Shown: positions 1 through 11,225 of the stretch, in pieces
Layout: every line of letters starts with the position of its first letter
Position numbering within the stretch: the stretch's first letter is position 1
Source: Blastobasis lacticolella
Taxonomy: Eukaryota; Arthropoda; Insecta; Lepidoptera; Blastobasidae
DNA: 64,000 nt
Reading direction: 5' to 3'
Assembly: GCA_905147135.1 (NCBI GenBank)
Contig: LR990052.1
Location: 12,710,200 to 12,774,199 of the forward strand
Position numbers and translations under genes: made by a program
The notes under the pieces: generated by a model
What the model was told of the DNA's origin: nothing
Seen by the model: the letters and a program-made list of their open reading frames with translations, nothing else
The model's database searches: none

Positions 1-1573
1 GAAATCGTTGAGACTGGGAGAAGGAATTGAGAAGAACATACGTTCTGAATTTGAACGTCTTTTTCCCTCGAACGGCCACATCTCTTGAATAGCCATTATT
101 CCTGAACGATGGACTTCGAAATCATGTTGAAGTATGTGAAACTGGGTGCTTAAAGCTGCTGTGTCACGTGCTGGAACGCGGCTCTGCGTGGCAGACCAGT
201 ATGCCACTGAACCACTCAAAATTGTATAAATATTGAAACTCACGCTATTTAAAGTTGTTTCATTTTATAAGTATTTTCGGCCCGCCCATTTAAAACCTGT
301 TAAAAGTTTGTGAGTCAGTAAACCAACGTTTGATACGATTATAACGGTTTTTAAGCTACGCATTTTACATTGTTACGTATAGTTTAATCCGTGCTAAGTT
401 TAAAATGAGAATGGGAAGGCACTTTATCAAAGTAAATAAAAATGTAGGTTGATTTACTTAAACAAGATTCCAATGCTGGTTACGGCTGTTGTGAACAAAA
501 ATTAAAACTGAGATACAACCTTGTTAGGCCAGCCACCAAACCAGCAACATTATGCAGACACCTACTCACACTTAGTTCACCATAAACTTTACAATGTAGT
601 GTAATTAAAGTAACTAATGCTGTATTAAAGTTGCAACAAGTGCTAAAAAGATTTAGTATCGTCCTAATGGGAGCTTTTAACTTTGATGGCGGCAACTTCC
701 GACTTGGAACATGCAGGACACCTGATGAAGAACATTAAGCACCGGGCTTTTATGGGCGATTAGCTTTTTTATAACCATCGGTTTTTAAAAGTTTCCATTC
801 GGCCAAATTGTAAACATTTATTGCTCGAACTGTGTTGGAGGGCGCTGTCTAAAAGCACGTTTTTGTAAATTGAATAAAATTCGCACAACGCCATTCAGCC
901 CTAAACTATGCAAATCTGTTAAATACCATCCTACACTAAACGCAAATACTTAAATATCTGTGATGATGGTTTCGAAAATAGGTAGTTTGTAGAAAAGCAG
1001 ATTATAGGTAATGATCAGGGAACACACTCGCATATAACGAGTTCCTTTCCTTAGCTGTACGCATTATAAAGATTGAACCAAAGCTGTTTGTGCCACGTGG
1101 AAGATCCACGACATAAGGATTGGACATATTTTTAAAACTTTTGTGGTTACTCACTACACATACTGACACACAAATCGTCGATACAAGTGTCTACTCTGAC
1201 CATGAAGCGTGCAATCGCCGACTTGTGTGACAATATGTGTAAAAGGATGAAACATCCGCCCAGATCGCATTTTCCGATAGAGGCTGGCGGAATGAGGTCG
1301 TGGAACTGCTGCGCACAGTCTCTGAAATGCAACAAGAACCACAACCCTACGCCGATGCTCCGACTTATGTCGCATCAGAAGTAGTTGAAACCTAGTTTAG
1401 AGTTAAGTTTTAACCTAAATAGAATTGAAAAATGCAAAAACAATTTTCACTCAAACAAGATAAAGAAATCTAGTTTGAGTCAGTACATATTTGACTCCAT
1501 TACATTATTACGTACAAGCTCGGCAGCATTTCGTTATCTCAAAGCGTAATTGCTTGTAGCCACGCGTGTAACT
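1..1573. other. Left flank of palindrome, no clear gene
   Basis: AT-rich single-copy-looking DNA. In one + frame, 1243-1395 is open for 50 codons and looks protein-like (GWRNEVVELLRTVSEMQQ). The same frame has two stops just upstream (TGA at 1228, TAA at 1240), so at best it is a decayed coding fragment or a short exon. I see no convincing splice sites or promoter. From about 1560 the base composition turns CpG-rich as the palindrome arm begins. Confidence 0.4.
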
Positions 1574-1650
1574 ATTTATCAGCGTGCGTATGTAGTGCGC
1601 AGTGTCACGCGCGGGAGTGTCAGTGCGCGGGCGCACCGGGCGCGTGCTCG

Positions 1651-1686
1651 TGACGCAATGACGCGTCAACGACACTCGCTATAAAT
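1651..1686 (+). promoter_or_regulatory. TATA promoter with CRE/ATF-like sites (left arm)
   Basis: TATAAAT at 1680-1686 is preceded by TGACGCAA and the palindromic TGACGCGTCA (1651-1668) in CpG-rich DNA. A start near 1710 would be expected. I see no exon with a clear donor downstream. The layout resembles the candidate promoters at 6035, 21868 and 44773. Because the arm is duplicated, an identical copy faces it from 4688-4723 on the minus strand. Confidence 0.45.
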
Positions 1687-2399
1687 TGTGGAATATTTCC
1701 CGACATCTCCGTGAGAACTGCGTGATTGTATTTACGCTCGGACCGCTGATATTCTATTTTTAATCAGCATCACTTCATTACATCAGCTGTTTGTTATTTT
1801 TTAATTTGGTAGATAATTAATAGGACAAATATTAAGCCAATTAGTTTACAATTAAGATACGTAATTTGAGCTAAATTTACTTATACCTAGTGGCATCGGA
1901 AATATTATTGAAACTACGGAGATAACGATTACTTTCTCAGTTAAACTGACTTGTTGATATAAAACTACTTAACAAACAAACGGTACGCGATAAAATAATT
2001 TATAAAGGCAGCGGAATAAACGCAGGTTTGGATTTATAGTCGGAATATGCAACCTCACTGCTTTTCGCGCGGCCCAATAATGAAACAACGGAAATATTCA
2101 TTGGCAATCAAACAAGTAGTACAGGCGCAAATATTGGTACCTGCACAGAAAATTTGCTCTCATACTCGAGCGTAGCGCTCTGAGCCATCGAAGCATTTTA
2201 AACGAATTTTACCTTTCCAAAGTAACCAGTTTATTTATTCATTAATTGAATGCACAGAAAAATTAAATGGTTTGCCTTTTAATTATGGTTTGGAGACGAG
2301 CACAACTTTATATGATAAATAAGTAGTAGTTGTCTCGGGAGTCGATTACATTAGGTACCTATATTATATTACGATATTAGGTACAAATCTATTACCTAC

Positions 2400-2740
2400 T
2401 ATTATAAAACTGTATAAAGCCATGTCTGTCGGGGTAGGATTTTGGGATTTCTTTTTGGAATTTTTGTCTGTACCTATGTCTATTCCTGCATAACGCAAAA
2501 ATTACTAAACAGATTTCGATTCGGTTTGGTAGCTTAGTAGCTTGAAGTCCAGGGTTAAATCTAAGCTATGTTCCCACTAAATCGGGTTGACAAAACCAGA
2601 GATATAAACCTCCCCGTAGTACCAGCATTTATACAAAACGAAGATCATTTAAAATGGTAACCCGGGCTTAGGCCCTAAAGGACTTAGGACTTAAACTGTC
2701 GTAAAAACGATGTTGCGGGCAAAAACTAGTAATTTATAAT
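2400..2740 (+). mobile_element. Old transposon fragment in left arm, mirrored at 3634-3974
   Basis: The segment follows the plan of a common insect repeat. It has a 'catgtctgtcggggtagg' block, a 'ctaaacagatttcgattcgg' block and an end resembling the usual 'cgggcaacagctagt' terminus (here gcgggcaaaaactagtaat). It is diverged and has no coding capacity. The exact copy at 3634-3974 is there only because of the palindrome. Confidence 0.45.
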
Positions 2741-2917
2741 TAAGCACATAAAATTCCAACATTTCATGACAAATACTTTCAATCTCTTATCGCTTTCACT
2801 GATAATCTCATGAAGAGCCAAGCCCTACAAAGCCTAACTATACAATCCCTACATTATTGGTCAAAATGCTATGGCGGTTGTTTCACTTCATGGAGCTATT
2901 GCATGACACATTAGATC

Positions 2918-3125
2918 GTCGGTGGCCTAAGAATGGCTAGCGAGTCCAACTCATAAGATCATAGAGAGCTAGTTAAATTCCCAGTATCGCCATATACCTT
3001 GCCATATATCCCAATTACCTTTTTCTGAGTTAATTTTGTGTCAACGCGGTCATGGTCAAAGCGGACCCCAGGCCCTTGTGCGCGAGAGCACAACCAAGAC
3101 ATTAACACCAAGATGATTATTATTT
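2918..3125 (+). mobile_element. Decayed SINE family A copy (left arm)
   Basis: It begins with a degenerate tRNA-like head (gtggcctaagaatggctagc compared with gtggccgagcggttagagta in the intact copy at 49769). It keeps the ctgagtta block, lacks the middle of the body, and ends with the family 3' signature attaacaccaagatgatta. The SINE tail lies about 50 bp from the palindrome centre. Confidence 0.75.
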
Positions 3126-3248
3126 TTTATTACTCATTAATGTAGGTACACACTTTCTGAGATAGTTGAGCGTGTCTTATGAAATGCTAAATCTTATGAC
3201 ACGCTCAACTATCTCAGAAAGTGTGTACCTACATTAATGAGTAATAAA

Positions 3249-3456
3249 AAATAATAATCATCTTGGTGTTAATGTCTTGGTTGTGCTCTCGCGCACAAGG
3301 GCCTGGGGTCCGCTTTGACCATGACCGCGTTGACACAAAATTAACTCAGAAAAAGGTAATTGGGATATATGGCAAGGTATATGGCGATACTGGGAATTTA
3401 ACTAGCTCTCTATGATCTTATGAGTTGGACTCGCTAGCCATTCTTAGGCCACCGAC
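3249..3456 (-). mobile_element. Decayed SINE family A copy (right arm mirror)
   Basis: Exact reverse complement of the copy at 2918-3125, present because of the palindrome. The two SINEs are arranged tail to tail around the spacer. Confidence 0.75.
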
Positions 3457-4687
3457 GATCTAATGTGTCATGCAATAGCTCCATGAAGTGAAACAACCGC
3501 CATAGCATTTTGACCAATAATGTAGGGATTGTATAGTTAGGCTTTGTAGGGCTTGGCTCTTCATGAGATTATCAGTGAAAGCGATAAGAGATTGAAAGTA
3601 TTTGTCATGAAATGTTGGAATTTTATGTGCTTAATTATAAATTACTAGTTTTTGCCCGCAACATCGTTTTTACGACAGTTTAAGTCCTAAGTCCTTTAGG
3701 GCCTAAGCCCGGGTTACCATTTTAAATGATCTTCGTTTTGTATAAATGCTGGTACTACGGGGAGGTTTATATCTCTGGTTTTGTCAACCCGATTTAGTGG
3801 GAACATAGCTTAGATTTAACCCTGGACTTCAAGCTACTAAGCTACCAAACCGAATCGAAATCTGTTTAGTAATTTTTGCGTTATGCAGGAATAGACATAG
3901 GTACAGACAAAAATTCCAAAAAGAAATCCCAAAATCCTACCCCGACAGACATGGCTTTATACAGTTTTATAATAGTAGGTAATAGATTTGTACCTAATAT
4001 CGTAATATAATATAGGTACCTAATGTAATCGACTCCCGAGACAACTACTACTTATTTATCATATAAAGTTGTGCTCGTCTCCAAACCATAATTAAAAGGC
4101 AAACCATTTAATTTTTCTGTGCATTCAATTAATGAATAAATAAACTGGTTACTTTGGAAAGGTAAAATTCGTTTAAAATGCTTCGATGGCTCAGAGCGCT
4201 ACGCTCGAGTATGAGAGCAAATTTTCTGTGCAGGTACCAATATTTGCGCCTGTACTACTTGTTTGATTGCCAATGAATATTTCCGTTGTTTCATTATTGG
4301 GCCGCGCGAAAAGCAGTGAGGTTGCATATTCCGACTATAAATCCAAACCTGCGTTTATTCCGCTGCCTTTATAAATTATTTTATCGCGTACCGTTTGTTT
4401 GTTAAGTAGTTTTATATCAACAAGTCAGTTTAACTGAGAAAGTAATCGTTATCTCCGTAGTTTCAATAATATTTCCGATGCCACTAGGTATAAGTAAATT
4501 TAGCTCAAATTACGTATCTTAATTGTAAACTAATTGGCTTAATATTTGTCCTATTAATTATCTACCAAATTAAAAAATAACAAACAGCTGATGTAATGAA
4601 GTGATGCTGATTAAAAATAGAATATCAGCGGTCCGAGCGTAAATACAATCACGCAGTTCTCACGGAGATGTCGGGAAATATTCCACA

Positions 4688-4723
4688 ATTTATAGCGAGT
4701 GTCGTTGACGCGTCATTGCGTCA
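4688..4723 (-). promoter_or_regulatory. Mirror copy of the TATA/CRE promoter (right arm)
   Basis: Exact mirror of 1651-1686 (TATA at 4688-4694, minus strand). If both copies are real and active they would transcribe toward each other across the palindrome and make complementary RNAs. Confidence 0.4.
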
Positions 4724-4800
4724 CGAGCACGCGCCCGGTGCGCCCGCGCACTGACACTCCCGCGCGTGACACTGCGCACTACATACGCACGCTGATAAAT

Positions 4801-6000
4801 CATCTTCGAAACATTATGGATGTATAGACTAAGCAATCACGCTGCAAGCACTAAAAATCTCCTCATATATTCCGTGGAAGCCAGCAATATTGAAATCGGT
4901 CGCCAAAGCGAAAATTTTAACAAGAATTCCAGCAAATTAAAACGTTATTCAGAACTTATAAATTAGCCGCGCGGTTCAAAGGTTTCATAAAACTTTGGCA
5001 ACAATTTAAATAGCGCGCTCTCCATGCGGTATGTGGAATAGTTACACGGAGTTTTGCGGTCCATTGAGAAGACTAATGTTATTGCTACGCTGAATATCTT
5101 TTGAAATTTGAACCGCAAGCTTATTGTTATGGTTTATTTAGAGTTATTTTTCTCGTCTCATGCGTCATCGGACGTTAGCCCAGTTGGCGGAGCGCGCGCC
5201 TGCTCATGTGACTACTCGCTAAATACCCGTTATTTTCTAATGTCTAAAACTGATCGACACCAACGCTGGCCACATAGCGAACTTATTACGTATATTGCGA
5301 ATAATCCGTACAAAAAATGTAATGGATTCGTTTATGGTGCATACGTACTTAAAGGTTGTATTCTAACCGATTTTCTGTGCACTGGATTGGATGGCTGTCT
5401 TAAATAACAATAAATCTTAAAGATACCGAAGGGGTGCCGCGACGGCGGTCCATTTAGGACCCTACTGACTCCCCAACGGAACATCCGAGATTGATTCTGA
5501 CATTTACCCCTCTAAAAATTAACACTCCAGTTCGGGTTTTAAAGTGTTAACGTGATGAAAATATTGTTCGCTAGCTCAACTCTCTCGTGCTCTGACAAGA
5601 TAAGAATTAATGAGTACGCCATTAAGGAGTCAGATGAAACAGATAGGTTGCCACCCATGTCGAGGTACATCATATATTCTAAGAGAAATGCAGTTATTTT
5701 CGTCCATAATGCCGATGTGGAGTTGTCCGCAATTTATGTGCTGGGATTAAACTGGCTAATCAGGCAGCTGAAACATATTGTGCTGGTTATAGATAGAAAT
5801 TCTTCCTTATGAATATATTGAAGCAGTTACAGCGTACTTTTGGCACTTGGAACACAATAGGAGCGTACTGTAGGAACATTGTGAAAAGCTAGAGCGCGTA
5901 CGCAACAAAATAAGTTTAAAGTATTTTCGTTGTGTTCTCAGCGGCTCAGATGCGTCTCATTATGTCTCGGGGCGTGTGATAAATGAGCGTATTGGAAAAC
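4801..6000. other. Right flank of palindrome, no clear gene
   Basis: Holds two + strand open frames. The first is 91 codons from an ATG at 5129 to 5407; it has several cysteines and an AATAAA just after the stop. The second is 86 codons at 5552-5812. Both lengths are expected by chance at this base composition, and neither shows a recognisable domain, convincing signal peptide, intron signals or promoter. I do not call them genes. Confidence 0.35.
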
Positions 6001-6034
6001 GCCTTGGCACGCCTCACACGTCACCATGACGGGA

Positions 6035-6041
6035 TATAAAT
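6035..6041 (+). promoter_or_regulatory. TATA box with CRE-like half sites
   Basis: TATAAAT follows CACGTCACCATGACGG immediately upstream, which supplies two TGACG-type half sites. Transcription would start near 6065. Downstream are an ATG at 6177 and a splice donor after 6232. Confidence 0.4.
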
Positions 6042-6064
6042 GAGTTTTATATTGTCTGTTCGCA

Positions 6065-6232
6065 CCTAAGCCTATCTCTCAGCCGGCTTTGCTAACCGAT
6101 CGGAGCACGCCGACCATCTAAACGTCCACTTGTTTCATTCATTTTGCGACAGTACCGACTTAGACGACTAGTTGAAATGTTTGGCCGTCCGCCAGAGCTG
6201 TGGATTAACGTGATTGTTTTTTCTTATTTCAG
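6065..6232 (+). CDS. Candidate first exon with splice donor (unknown gene)
   Basis: Inferred from layout: a TATA box at 6035, a leader, an ATG at 6177 (context gaaATGt), then 18 complete codons beginning MFGRPPELW before CAG|GTAAAT at 6230-6238. That junction is a good donor consensus. If unspliced, the frame stops at once (AGG TAA), as expected when an intron follows. The same site, with its pyrimidine-rich lead (ttttttcttatttcag), could instead be an acceptor; the exon after it would be open for about 23 codons and end at TAG near 6306. I cannot tell which. The protein is not recognised. The real TSS and exon limits are unknown. Confidence 0.3.
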
Positions 6233-6439
6233 GTAAATCGCTGAAAGGGATCTCTCGGGGACGGCAGGAACCGCTCAGACCCGCGCCCGCTACGTGCCTG
6301 CGATAGCTTTAAAATTAGAAATATGTTTGCTCTCGCCACCGACTGTATGCAACTGAAGCACACTGTTTTAACTGAAACAACAAAGTTAACAGTTTGGAAT
6401 TAAATTAGGGGTATAAGTAATAAATACTGGCTAATAGTT

Positions 6440-8460
6440 GTAGCATTTTCATTTGCTTTTCTTACTAGAGCATAGTGAGAGAGAAAATAAATTGCATTAG
6501 TTCGAAATGTTAAACTTGTGTTGTATTTTTCACCAGTATGGTTGAGAGAAATAAACTTTAGCTAACATAACTCTCCTCCGCATGCATATATCTGCGATAC
6601 AACGCCGTGGAACGCCAACTATTTAGTAATTAGTAACACAGGGATGGCGGCGTAAGAGTAAGTAAACTGAGTCAGACATCCACTTAAGCGGCTATTGCCA
6701 AACTCCGATATTACGGTACCCCCGCCGCCGGTTGAAGCGGTTTTGGCAACCTCCCTTGCCAGCGTCGGCTCGACTTAATCACGCTCCACCTTAACCAGAC
6801 TTAAGGCACGAGCCCCGCCGCGCCGAGCAAAACTGTAATGAGATGGAACCGATGAGAGCCGCCTCAACATCGTTTTACGTGCCCAAGTGCTGTTAATTGC
6901 GCGATTCCCACCCCGCCTGCATTTGCTTACGTGTAAGTAAGAAATCCTGCGCGGATTTGGCTTCCGCTTACACGCGAATGCGGCTTCGAGAGACCCTTGC
7001 ACGCCGGGATTGGTGAAAAATCGTAGTTTATTTTCACAGTGCAGTAGGTTCCTATATACGTGCGGGTGATTAGTTCCGATTTCAATAACGAGCGCTCAGG
7101 TAGGTTTTACCGCGAATATTGTTCAAGTTCTAGCAGCTTCTCCAACTTCGTTTGTCATTAAAACGATTATTACCCCACTTAGTTCTGGAATCAGTAAATG
7201 AAGTTTGCTGGGAGTAGGACGCTGTGTAATAATCGTGCGCCGCCAAGGGATATTACGTCGACTCCGGCCGTTGCTCTACTCGGCTGCACCAATAATGTGA
7301 CAGTCCGCAGTCGGTATTGATTCGAGCCGATTGCCGAAGTATACAAAGTAAGGGGTAATTTGCGACCGGCAAAGTCACGTAGCGTGTTGCGCTTTCGATC
7401 GCGCGATCAACAGGCGTCGAAATTTGAAAATTACCACCCATTCGGGGCAATAAATTTGTAGAGCTGTCGCCGGCAAGTGGCGGCCATTCGCGATTGTAGA
7501 TTGATTCGTTGATTGAAGAGTCCCATTCGTTCCAGCCTGTACCGCCTGGCGCAGTCTTAATTGCTATCGGAGATTGGCGCATTTGAACTACCTACGCCGT
7601 TTGTTTTGTCCTCGCACCGGAGTTATGAGTTGCGTCCCCATAAAGTCTATTAGTGTTCGTGTCCAAACGGCGTGTTGTTCATATGCATGCAAGCGCTTCT
7701 GGTTCCACATTCATTGTTGATGTAATGTTGTATGTGTTCAACATTTATATCGATGACGATGAGGAACAAATTATTACTTACATACATCGTATGAAACAGG
7801 ATTGAAACGAGTGGTAGGTAAGCCAATCATCCGTTAGTAATTTCCCGGTGTAACTGTGTACCCGGTAGTGGCAGTGAGGAAGGAGTTGAGTATCGCAAAT
7901 GAAGTGGGCAGATATGCTTCGCTGGGCATTGTCGCTCTCGACCCCGTCGACCCAGTTCACTCCTGGCTGTCTCATTTACACAGATCACTTTCTTAATGAC
8001 ATTTCTCTCACGATTTTATGGTTGACTAGTTGCTTTTTGTTTCGGTCCACGTCTTGATTGACAATTTCTCTGATGTTCGATTTTGTAATGTAGAAGAACC
8101 AGGGTTTGGTTGAGTTAAGATTTGAGATCAAATAAATGAAACACAGATGACCTACTTATTTAGACGGTAAAGGATTGACTATTTTTGTCTCTATAGTGTA
8201 CAGTCTACGTTTAAAATGGTAAGAATGAGCAATTGAAATATTTAATTAATCATAACCAACATAATAATAAGTAATAATATAACATATACCAAGTAACATT
8301 CCAAGTTTTTATTAACCTCCATAATAACAATTTACAAATAATAAAACGAAAAGGTTTAAACTAAACTAACAATAACTCCCTTTTACATGCCAAATAGGTT
8401 ATATATGACGTTAGATTATAAACTTTTTAATTACATTTTTGTAATTTTTCTTGGTTGACG
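6440..8460. other. Non-coding stretch, CpG-rich at 6640-7600
   Basis: Contains CpG-rich blocks (for example around 6720-6800 and 7250-7560). Minus-strand open frames there (75 and 109 codons) are what GC-rich DNA produces by chance. A possible donor-like GTAAGTA occurs at 6933. No gene, RNA or repeat was identified. Confidence 0.4.
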
Positions 8461-8504
8461 TTGCGTGTATGACATTATTATTATTATTATTATGTTATAT
8501 GTGA

Positions 8505-8575
8505 CATTATTAATTATGTATTTATGGGACCTATGTACCTGAAATAAATGACATTTAATTTAATTTAATTTTTAA
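8505..8575 (+). mobile_element. Short non-LTR retrotransposon 3' end
   Basis: The string 'gggacctatgtacctgaaat' followed by aaatgacattt and an (ATTTA/AATTT)n run resembles the 3' terminus of severely 5'-truncated LINEs common in Lepidoptera. An ATT microsatellite lies upstream at 8468-8493. No coding part remains. Confidence 0.45.
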
Positions 8576-8871
8576 TAACTATCGAAATATTGTGAACTAT
8601 AACAAAATTTACGAAATATTTTATGAATATGCGCGTTTTCCTCGAAGAGATACATGCATATTAGGTATAAATTGGGATAGGTTAAGTTTGTGTTGTGACA
8701 ACTCGCAACTCGGTCCAGTGCCGAATTGCCTTAGAGTGTAACAGTTCTTAGTTTTTCGATAGTTTATAATCTAGCGTACTCTAAATAAGTAGGATTAAAA
8801 GTAACGGTTATAACAATATTATGATAACATATAAAAGAGGGGTTGAAAATGAAAATGAAAAAGTTTCAATA

Positions 8872-8946
8872 GCAGTCTAGCTCAGTCGGTAGAGCATGGG
8901 ACTCTTAATCTCAAGGTTGTGGGTTCGGGCCCCGTGTTGGGCACCA
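8872..8946 (+). pseudogene. tRNA-Lys(CTT)-like retropseudogene with encoded CCA
   Basis: The D arm (tagctcagtcggtagagca), the anticodon arm with CTT anticodon (gggactcttaatctca) and the T arm (gtgggttcgggccccgt) are those of a tRNA-Lys(CTT). The T stem closes with two wobble pairs. The 5' acceptor strand GCAGTCT cannot pair with the 3' strand GTTGGGC at about four of seven positions, so a working tRNA is unlikely. The discriminator A (8943) is followed by a genomic CCA (8944-8946). Eukaryotic tRNA genes lack CCA, so this points to insertion of a mature tRNA copied by a retrotransposon, or a degraded SINE head. Confidence 0.7.
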
Positions 8947-9552
8947 ATTCTTACAAGGGAAACCGCGGTAACAACAATTATTAAGAGTAGTTTATAATTT
9001 GAGTAAAATATGGCAAAATTACATCTTAAAACACGCGAGTAATAATTGACCTCGACAACTCCGTTCTAAGCGTTATAAATAAATAAGCGTCTCAGTCTAC
9101 AGCTCATTCAATGCCTCTCTAATTTTCATTGCGCGCCGGGCTTGGGGGACTTTTTAAAAATCTCAAGCACACCGCAGTGGAAAGCTGGGCAAGTGTCAGT
9201 GTTCCGTGTGCAAGTGGCTGCTGTGCCGGCATTCAGTGCTCGATGACACTTCACATTTCTTTGACAGATAGAAGGCTAAGCCGGCCCGCGTTGTCTAACT
9301 CGCTCCCAGGGGGCCAAGATGTCCTACCCTCCGAGATAGGGGTCGACAATACACAAATTTACTGCCAAATTAGCGCTCGTCTTCTTACAACAATATTGTT
9401 TGCGAGTGACGCTACTGTGTCTGTTTATTGTTGTTAGATATCTATAGGTTTTTTGGTCGCAGAATTCGGTCGGAATCAGTTATAATTTAAATGACATATT
9501 TTTTTCAATAACTTTACGTTTTTATTGTTTGTTTGTCTATTTTGTATAAAAT

Positions 9553-9808
9553 AAAAATAATAATAATCGTTTTTGCGTTAATGTTACGGTTGTGCTCTAG
9601 CGCACGAGGGCTCGGGGTCCGCCTTGACTATGATCTAAGATTTTTTGACGGATCATTAATTACCGTGACCCTGCTACCAGGGGTAACTGACCAGATTGGA
9701 TCATGGTTATACATTCAGTCGCCTGTATGTGCAGGTTTCATCACGATGTTTTTATCTCACCGTAAGAGCATCGATTTGAAACCCGGTTCCTCTCGCTTTT
9801 ACGGACAC
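9553..9808 (-). mobile_element. SINE family A, 5'-truncated
   Basis: On the minus strand it runs from the remnant of the tRNA-like head (after 9790) through the body (ctcaccgtaagagcatcg, gcctgtatgtgcaggtttca and tgaccagattggatcatgg as seen on the + strand) to the 3' end, which reads tttttgcgttaatg on the + strand. Diverged and incomplete at the head. Confidence 0.8.
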
Positions 9809-11217
9809 TTTAACAGCTCGTTCACCGATGCTCCATGTTTGTCTATATTGTTTTCCTTACACTAAAAAATTTAACAGAGTTTTGTACCTAATTTATGGCT
9901 TATTCTCTTAGTTTCAGCTTAACCAACAAACGTTATTTTACCGCGAAGAGGTACTCGACTGGGTCATAAATTAAAATGATTCGTTGCCCTCGTGCCGTTA
10001 TATTGAAGGTAACCCTTCGCAGACGATGTTATTACACACTTGACCCATAACCCCACTAGGATGCTAAAGTATTGCCTACCTTTTACGCTGTATTGTAACT
10101 GTGGTCATTGGATCCCTAAGTAAGGACGAAATAAGCGATTTTTAAAATCTTAACGGGTTACACTCGGGTTTAAATGTGTTCTCAGCTATATAATAGCTTC
10201 ATTTTCCCTCCATATAAATGACTTAATAAGTACCTAAGCCTAGCTCTATGCTAGGATTCTCGTAGGATTACCGTACCGCTCCCAAAACACGTTCCTACCA
10301 AGAGGGTTTTGTTCGGAATTTTCACATTCAACGCCACTCTTGCGTTATTTTCCCGCCAGTATGTTTGACATTATCGGCGCTGAAGATGAGAAGGGATAAT
10401 GTTGAAACCACAGAGCAGAAAAAAATTGTCGTCGATTTAGCTAACTTTCCAATCTTTTTGTTTAAAACCATAGAGTAAAAGAGGGGAAAAAAGGCTTCGT
10501 GTCAAAGCTGAAGTCATGTCCAGAACATGTCCAAAAGGGACGGCTATAAGTTGTCAAATACCTCTCAATAGCTACTGCTATTGTCAATTTGGCGGCCTTG
10601 GTCATCTTAATACTTTCTCAAAGCTAGTACTTTTTGTTTGAAATTGAGTCATTTGTATAGAGTTGTGTCAGATTGACAGTATACATTCACTATAAGTCGA
10701 GGCTCCATCTATGCTCACTGTCCAATTTTTTTCCGTGCCTTCATAAATCCATGCTCCGTACCATCAGTAAAGCTCAAACAGAAGCTAACTGCAAATTCAT
10801 TGACTGCAATAATAATTTGATATGATTGATCTACGTGGGTACTTTTATAAAATGTGAGCCACGAAAATTTCCGTAAACAACCACTTTGTAATTTTAGTGT
10901 GTTTTAAAACGTCAAAATAACGTCGCGATGGCGTGACTGGGCCGCATCAATTGCCTTCGCCCATTGTTGCATTGTTTGCCTTCCTTTTTAGGGGCCGTAG
11001 GTGAATTCTGAAATGGGCCCAACGGCATTGTGGTTGGGCAGCCCTGTAATTTGTCGACAGTTTCAATTAGGTTTGTTAATAAACGTAACGCTGACAGAAC
11101 GTTCGGTTTGGTACATGCAGCTTGTGTTGCATCCGGTTTTGTGTTCTGTGCGGCGTAGGGGATAGGTAAATGATGAGTAGGTAGATTGATTTTGGTAACC
11201 ATTATTTAGCCATGCTT
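9809..11217. other. Non-coding stretch, nothing recognised
   Basis: No coding signal beyond chance frames (96 codons at 10912-11202, minus), no RNA gene and no repeat recognised. Confidence 0.4.
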
Positions 11218-11225
11218 GTTCTTAG

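Larger units (their letters stand above)
1574..4800. repeat. Giant near-perfect palindrome (1603-bp arms, 21-bp spacer)
   Basis: Positions 1574-3176 are the reverse complement of 3198-4800. The spacer is 3177-3197. Paired positions always sum to 6374, both at the outer edges (1574/4800) and at the centre (3176/3198), so the arms have no net insertion or deletion. Every segment I compared, including 2041, 2401, 2821-3130 and their mirrors, was identical. Identity stops abruptly at both outer edges, where the flanks are unrelated. Each arm holds the same cargo: a CpG-rich TATA promoter at its outer end, an old transposon fragment in the middle and a decayed SINE next to the centre. Such identity means a very recent inverted duplication, continuing gene conversion, or an artefact (foldback read or misjoin). 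The sequence alone cannot decide. Confidence 0.97.

Noticed and set aside
1574..4800. The palindrome as a transposon with long terminal inverted repeats
   Set aside because: There is no internal gene, only a 21-bp spacer. The arms carry unrelated old repeats and a promoter, and there is no target-site duplication (cgtgtaact on the left, catcttcga on the right).
8460..8500. ATT run as a tandem array or CRISPR-like repeat
   Set aside because: A plain microsatellite. No direct repeats with unique spacers exist anywhere in the window.
8872..8943. Functional tRNA-Lys gene
   Set aside because: About four of seven acceptor pairs are broken and CCA is encoded, so a retropseudogene is more likely.
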